Below the pieces are notes generated by a model, which saw only the letters and a program-made list of their open reading frames with translations, had not been told where the DNA came from and ran no database searches. The position numbers were made by a program, and so were the translations under genes. From Opitutaceae bacterium UBA3033 (GTDB lineage Bacteria; Verrucomicrobiota; Verrucomicrobiia; Opitutales; Opitutaceae), in the NCBI GenBank assembly GCA_002367815.1, contig DFDG01000033.1, forward strand, positions 7,347 through 18,944: DNA of 11,598 bases, read 5' to 3'. This document shows positions 7,341 through 11,598 of this stretch, piece after piece (position 1 is the stretch's first letter; the number at the start of each line of letters is the position of its first letter).

Positions 7341-8456
7341 ATGAAACAACTTTACCTCCTGCTTTTCCTCGTTTCGGCGACATTCTGCGCCGCCCAGTCT
7401 AATCCCGAGGATGAAATTCCAGTTTTTGATTTGGATGATTATTTCGTTCAGCCCAAGTTTACTTTAAGTGTCGGAGTCAGGGCTTTAACCGGTTCCAAGG
7501 CGTCTTTCGGGGGGCAGGGCGTTGTTTCATCCATACAGGACATCCATGATGAAACTTCGACGGATGCGGTGCGAAATTACCATGATGGGGTCATTTATCG
7601 TGATCAGCGAACCGATGCAACAGATGGCAAAACTAACACATGGACCTACGTTGATCCACGACAGCTTATTGATAACGGGGCAAATATGGCCTTTCATACT
7701 TATAGCGCCCAGGTCACCGATTCAACAGTTCGCCGTAATGATCCTGGTTTGAGCCTGGGAACCGAATTAGTGGTAACCCGGGATATGGGTAAAATTGGTG
7801 AACGCCTGGAATGGAAAATTTTTGCGGGTCTCGGCATGAATGGCATCGAATCAAACGCCCATGATAATGTGCAGGCCATCATCACCACGATTACGGATAC
7901 CTATAGCTTGGGAGGACAAACGGTGCCTGCTACGGTGCCCTATGTGTCTCCTTCTTCAGAAATTGATGCCAACGGGGTAGCAGTTGATACCTCGATTCTG
8001 CTGGGTCGCAATCCCGACAGCAGAGTGAGTTCTGACAAAGCAAACGACACACAGGTAAATAACTTTTGGAAACTAAAGGGCACATACCTGACATTACGTA
8101 TGGGTCCCACCTTCATTTATTCGATAACCGATAATTTCCGTCTTAGTTTCAGCGCTGGTCCCTCAATGGTATATTCCGGCACTCGATATTCAGTCACACA
8201 GACTCTGACTGCCGATACCAGTGACCCCATTACAACTAAAGTGGAGGAGTCGGAGGGACATAATCTAACCGGTTATTACGCGGATACGACTTTGACTTAT
8301 TTTATCAGTGAAACGGCTGGTTTCTATATGGGTGCTTTTTATCAGACTAGCGGGGAATACACCCAGACTATTACCGAAAGTGGTTCCAACTATACCACAG
8401 ACATTGATCTGTCGAAATTGCAGGGATTTCGGGCGGGATTAAATTTCAAATTCTAG
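7341..8456 (+). CDS. Secreted, probable outer-membrane beta-barrel protein of unknown function
   Basis: I do not recognise the family of this 371-residue protein. Residues 1-19 (MKQLYLLLFLVSATFCAAQ) form a clear signal peptide; the FC pair is a poor lipobox, so cleavage by signal peptidase I near CAA/AQ is more likely. The mature end starts with an acidic stretch (EDEIPVFDLDDYFV, 23-36), then FTLSVGVRALTGSKASFGG. From about 135 on it alternates short hydrophobic strands with polar loops, for example WKIFAGLGMNG, YLTLRMGPTFIYS, FRLSFSAGPSMVYSG, TTLTYFISETAGFYMGAFYQ and GFRAGLNFKF. Loops are rich in Thr, Ser and Asp. The terminal Phe and its alternating strand fit a BAM-dependent barrel, perhaps of 8-12 strands. 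The start is ATG at 7341 with only a weak ribosome-binding sequence. It lies 125 bases after the ParA fragment and converges on ispH, so it is probably its own transcription unit. No enzyme motif is visible. Confidence 0.8.
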   Translation: MKQLYLLLFLVSATFCAAQSNPEDEIPVFDLDDYFVQPKFTLSVGVRALTGSKASFGGQGVVSSIQDIHDETSTDAVRNYHDGVIYRDQRTDATDGKTNTWTYVDPRQLIDNGANMAFHTYSAQVTDSTVRRNDPGLSLGTELVVTRDMGKIGERLEWKIFAGLGMNGIESNAHDNVQAIITTITDTYSLGGQTVPATVPYVSPSSEIDANGVAVDTSILLGRNPDSRVSSDKANDTQVNNFWKLKGTYLTLRMGPTFIYSITDNFRLSFSAGPSMVYSGTRYSVTQTLTADTSDPITTKVEESEGHNLTGYYADTTLTYFISETAGFYMGAFYQTSGEYTQTITESGSNYTTDIDLSKLQGFRAGLNFKF

Positions 8457-8512
8457 CCGAACCGTACCCAGCTGAAATTCAACCACAGGCAGCGATGGGG
8501 TGCTGGGGTTCT

Positions 8513-10258
8513 TTATTTGGCCGCTTCCAGTTCCGCAATAATCGTTTCCAGACTTCGTAGGCTGTTAGCTGGGAATTGTGAATTCAGGCGTAAGATCACC
8601 TGCTGAATGATACCATCGGGGCAGGATGCTCCACCGGTGATCAAGACGCGTTTGGGTGACGTCATGTCATCCCAAAGTGGACGTTGAACAATTTTCCCCA
8701 GTGGTCGACCTTTCCGGGCCGATGGAAAAACAAAATGATCCACTAAATTGGCTGATGTGATATTGGCCTCGGATTGAATGAAAAACGACCGGACGCCCAG
8801 TGCTTTTTCACAAAGACGGTATAATTGATAAGTATTTGAAGAGTTTTTACCACCAATAACAAATGCGGCATCCAGTGGCTCAGCCAAGGCCTTCGCCAGT
8901 GCATCCTGATTAACCTGGGTGGCATAACATAAGGTGTCAGTGCGACCACTCCCACCAACGCGCTCCGTATCCTCTACGCCGAAAGCTTGAGCATAAGTTT
9001 CGCGCAAATGTGCAATAATCGCCCTGGTTTCATTTACGAGCAGCGTCGTTTGATTCACTACCGCAACTCTTTCCAGATCTCGATCGATATCAAAACCGGG
9101 CGTATGTTTGCCGGCAAATTTTTCATAGAAACTGGTCCGCACTGCCGAGTCCTTGGAAGTGATGATTCGACCTAGAACCTCGGTTTCCTGCAAATCACGC
9201 ACTATGATGGCCGGAGCGTGGCGCCGGGTATTGGAGAATGTTGCTTTGGTCTCCTCGTGTTCCACTTTACCGTGAATAATTACGGTATAACCATCTCGTC
9301 CGTAGGCATGCGCCGCCTTCCACACTTTTTCTACCAGCATACATGTCGCATCGTATTGGAATACGGCGATACCCTTGCGCACCAACTTGCGTTTGTCTTC
9401 ATCCGTCGCACCAAATGCCGGGATAATAACAATGTCATCAGGCGTTAAAGTATCCCAAAGAAGTGGTAACGGGTCATTACTCGCAGACGCGGGTTCAGCG
9501 TTGATAGTGTATGGCACCCCTTTGTCAGTCTGCAGGTAGCGCAAACCACGGCGAAGCAGATCTGCATTCACAAATGGGTTGTGGATAAGCTCCGAAAGCA
9601 TGAAAACGCGCCGGTCGGGGTTTGCCGCCAACGTTTCATACGCCCGTTCGATAGCATTTTTAACTCCTAGACAAAAGCCAAAGTGACTTGGGATAAGATA
9701 GCTGATCGGGCCAAAATTCAACGAAACCGGGGAACTGGAAGTCCGCTCATGAGTGCGAGCCAGAGTTTTGATCAGTTCGCAAAGTTTGGATTGATAAAGT
9801 GCACTTGAGACCGGGTCCTCGGCGTAGATTGAAGCGTTACGTTCTTTTTCGGGACGGAATTTATAGATGAATTCGTTTTCACCAATTTGCAGGTAAGGTA
9901 TTCTGATAAGATGCACATCGAGTTGTTTGACCATTGCGGCCAGGGAAGGAGCCAAGGTATCGACAGATTTCTCCAAGCGCTCGATTGCCAAAAATTCTAT
10001 TTCAGGGTCTATGCATTGGCCGGTTACCTGCGCAAAAAACACTAGATAACTGCGTCCCGCCGCACTCATGGAAAAATGTTCCAGAGGTTCGGTGTGGTGC
10101 TCAAATGCAGAGTTCAGCCGAGCATTCGCCATGTCCAAATCAGAGCCGGAAAATGCAAGACCGGCCTTCGTACCGAGCTTTCGCACAGCCAAGCGATTGG
10201 AAGTGTCGAAAGCCAGAATACAGACGAGTGGCGATATCGTCGTGGTGGGAACAGGCAT
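8513..10258 (-). CDS. ispH: 4-hydroxy-3-methylbut-2-enyl diphosphate reductase with N-terminal extension
   Basis: The C-terminal ~395 residues of this 581-residue protein are IspH, the iron-sulfur enzyme of the last MEP-pathway step, which reduces HMBPP to IPP and DMAPP. The three cluster cysteines are C196 (FGFCLGV), C306 (YDATCMLV) and C444 (DTLCYATQ). Substrate-site motifs are also present: ELIHNP (223-228), GKVEHEETKAT (330-340), NQTT (402-405) and GGKNSSNT (469-476). The phrases IIPAFGAT and HGKxxHEET match the long plant/cyanobacterial type rather than the E. coli type. The usual Pro after the second cysteine is Met, and the C-terminal loop reads TGGASCPDG. Residues 1-180 match no domain I know. 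The ATG at 10256-10258 has no Shine-Dalgarno sequence but overlaps the stop of a short upstream frame (TAATG). The gene follows alaS on the same strand with a 73-base gap, so co-transcription is likely. Confidence 0.95.
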   Translation of the reverse strand: MPVPTTTISPLVCILAFDTSNRLAVRKLGTKAGLAFSGSDLDMANARLNSAFEHHTEPLEHFSMSAAGRSYLVFFAQVTGQCIDPEIEFLAIERLEKSVDTLAPSLAAMVKQLDVHLIRIPYLQIGENEFIYKFRPEKERNASIYAEDPVSSALYQSKLCELIKTLARTHERTSSSPVSLNFGPISYLIPSHFGFCLGVKNAIERAYETLAANPDRRVFMLSELIHNPFVNADLLRRGLRYLQTDKGVPYTINAEPASASNDPLPLLWDTLTPDDIVIIPAFGATDEDKRKLVRKGIAVFQYDATCMLVEKVWKAAHAYGRDGYTVIIHGKVEHEETKATFSNTRRHAPAIIVRDLQETEVLGRIITSKDSAVRTSFYEKFAGKHTPGFDIDRDLERVAVVNQTTLLVNETRAIIAHLRETYAQAFGVEDTERVGGSGRTDTLCYATQVNQDALAKALAEPLDAAFVIGGKNSSNTYQLYRLCEKALGVRSFFIQSEANITSANLVDHFVFPSARKGRPLGKIVQRPLWDDMTSPKRVLITGGASCPDGIIQQVILRLNSQFPANSLRSLETIIAELEAAK

Positions 10259-10317
10259 TAGTCAGAAAAGTGCGCAGAACACGGTTCCCCGCAATCCTCA
10301 TTAACGGATGTTTCCAT
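10258..10317 (-). other. Possible 19-codon leader frame overlapping the ispH start
   Basis: Between alaS and ispH an ATG at 10315-10317 opens a 19-codon frame (METSVNEDCGEPCSAHFSD). Its TAA at 10258-10260 shares one base with the ispH ATG, giving TAATG. This layout is typical of translational coupling, and ispH lacks its own ribosome-binding site. The frame could equally be chance in a 73-base gap, and its own ribosome-binding site is weak. Confidence 0.25.
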
Positions 10318-10331
10318 CACTATTGAGTCGA

Positions 10332-11598
10332 TCAACCCTTAGTCAACGCCGACTGCAGTAGGGTAATATCTTTGCCCCCACCCATGGCGAAGTCTGGTTT
10401 ACCGCCACCTTTGCCTCCAATTGCCGTGGAAATAGAGGCAATGATTTTTCCAGCTTGATGTCCGGCCTCAATCGCTGACTTGGAGCAAAAGGCCACAACG
10501 GTGGCCTTATCACCAAAGATCGCGCCGAGTCTCACGACGCCTTCACCGAGTTTGGAAAATGTCTGGGATCCCAAATTCCTCAAGGCTTCGGGGGATTCCA
10601 CTTCTACCACTGCGGTAATGAACTTGAGTCCGTCTTTTTCGATGGCAGTAGCAATCAGTTCATCCGATAACCCGGCGGACGCCTTTTGCGTGAACGCCTT
10701 CAACTTGGATTCAATCTCTTTTTGATGAGCGAGCAGGGTATCGAGTTTCTGCACGATGTCCTGGGGTCCGGCGTTGAGTTTGGCCCCCATGGTTTTTAAC
10801 GCAGTTTCGTGGTCGGTGATATACTCATAGGCGGCCTGACCGGCTACGGCCTCAATACGGCGCGTGCCCGCCGCAATGGCCATTTCGGCCACGATCTTGA
10901 TGAGGCCGATTTCGCCAGTCGTGCTCACATGGGTGCCGCCGCAGAGTTCGCGACTGTAGCCTCCGATATCGACGACGCGGACGATGTTGCCATATTTGTC
11001 GCCAAAAAAGGCGAGGGTGTCAGCCGGTTTCTGCTCAAATTCAGTCTCGTAGGATTCGACCTTTGAGTTGTCGATTACCTTCTCGTTGATCAGCTGTTCG
11101 ATCTCTTGCAATTGCGCAGGGGCGACCGCTTCGAAATGAGAGAAATCGAAGCGCATGCGATCCGGCGTTTTGGATGTTCCCGCCTGGCGCACGTGAGTGC
11201 CGAGCACCTTGCGTAAAGCCCAGTGGATCAGATGAGCTGCCGAGTGGTGACGCGAAATTGCGCGTCGACGAAAAACATCCACCGTGAGCACGGCTTTGCT
11301 GCCAACGGACAGATTTGACAGTTGATCATTGTTTCCTGTTTTGTGCAGGAAACGACCGGCCTTGTCCTTCATCGTGTCCACAATGTGCACAAGGTTGCCG
11401 CCAATTTCGGCCGTACCCGCGTCTCCTGCTTGACCGCCCATTTCGGCGTAAAAGGGCGTCTGATCAAAAACGAGAAAAGTATCTTTATCAGTGTGAATAA
11501 TTTCCACAAATTCGGCGTGAGCATTGGTTGCCGTGTAGCCGAGGAATTTTGTTGCTTTGAAATCGGATGCGTCTCCATCAATCGCAGCGATTAGTATT
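10332..11598 (-). CDS. alaS: Alanyl-tRNA synthetase (C-terminal part: editing and C-Ala domains)
   Basis: AlaS charges tRNA-Ala with alanine in the cytoplasm and hydrolyses mischarged Ser- and Gly-tRNA-Ala. About 421 residues are visible and the frame is open to the right edge, so the catalytic N-terminal ~450 residues lie outside; a GTG at 11505-11507 is internal, since coding continues upstream as FLGYTATNAHAEF. The first visible part leads into DQTPFYAEMGGQAGD. The editing domain has the zinc-binding HHSAAHLIHWALRK and SRELCGGTHVSTTGEIG motifs, with H-x3-H and C-x3-H ligands intact. A helical linker follows (IVQKLDTLLAHQKEIESKLK), then the C-Ala domain with the glycine-rich IGGKGGGKPDFAMGGGKD. 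The stop is TGA at 10332-10334. It is the upstream neighbour of ispH on the same strand and probably heads or belongs to that transcription unit. Confidence 0.97.
   Translation of the reverse strand, partial: ILIAAIDGDASDFKATKFLGYTATNAHAEFVEIIHTDKDTFLVFDQTPFYAEMGGQAGDAGTAEIGGNLVHIVDTMKDKAGRFLHKTGNNDQLSNLSVGSKAVLTVDVFRRRAISRHHSAAHLIHWALRKVLGTHVRQAGTSKTPDRMRFDFSHFEAVAPAQLQEIEQLINEKVIDNSKVESYETEFEQKPADTLAFFGDKYGNIVRVVDIGGYSRELCGGTHVSTTGEIGLIKIVAEMAIAAGTRRIEAVAGQAAYEYITDHETALKTMGAKLNAGPQDIVQKLDTLLAHQKEIESKLKAFTQKASAGLSDELIATAIEKDGLKFITAVVEVESPEALRNLGSQTFSKLGEGVVRLGAIFGDKATVVAFCSKSAIEAGHQAGKIIASISTAIGGKGGGKPDFAMGGGKDITLLQSALTKG

Noticed and set aside
8457..8512. Terminator between the barrel gene and ispH
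   Set aside because: Only a 4-bp CAGC/GCTG stem with a short T-rich stretch; too weak to support.
9934..10326. Three overlapping plus-strand open frames of 61-130 codons
   Set aside because: They are antisense to the ispH N-terminal extension and have low-complexity, Arg/Ser/Pro-rich composition without motifs.

Overview
The window is a piece of a diderm (Gram-negative) bacterial chromosome of roughly even base composition. It carries an LptD/OstA-type lipopolysaccharide-assembly protein, an RND pump subunit, a secreted beta-barrel-like protein ending in Phe, and the wreck of a TonB-type gene, so an outer membrane is well supported. The mix of genes, and the secreted protein whose mature end begins with an acidic/hydrophobic 'PVFDLDDYF' stretch, remind me of Verrucomicrobiota, class Opitutae. 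That placement is inference, and no rRNA or marker tree supports it here.

Layout from left to right. Positions 1-986 (+) hold the C-terminal end of an RND inner-membrane transporter whose start lies outside the window. Facing it, 1013-3097 (-) is an LptD-like outer-membrane protein. Divergent from that, 3274-5481 (+) is a full-length glycogen branching enzyme, GlgB. The next 730 bases (5482-6212) have no intact gene. Their right-hand half is a TonB C-terminal-domain pseudogene broken by in-frame stops, followed by a strong hairpin terminator that also serves the facing gene. At 6213-6692 (-) lies a stand-alone GreA/GreB C-terminal-domain protein. Divergent from it, 6856-7215 (+) is a ParA-type ATPase cut short before its switch II/Walker B region. 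Then 7341-8456 (+) encodes a signal-peptide-bearing, probably beta-barrel protein of unknown function. Finally, on the minus strand and in the order of transcription, come alaS (C-terminal part, entering from the right edge) and a long IspH with an unexplained N-terminal extension of about 180 residues.

The window is mostly core metabolism and envelope biogenesis: isoprenoid synthesis (IspH), tRNA charging (AlaS), glycogen synthesis (GlgB), LPS export (LptD) and efflux (RND). Two broken genes, the TonB-like one and the ParA-like one, flank the GreA-like gene and mark 5.5-7.3 kb as a decaying stretch. I found no tRNA, rRNA, CRISPR array, insertion sequence or phage gene. I found no clear new defence or mobile system. 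The best leads are the IspH extension, the unknown outer-membrane protein, and the two truncated or pseudogenised genes.
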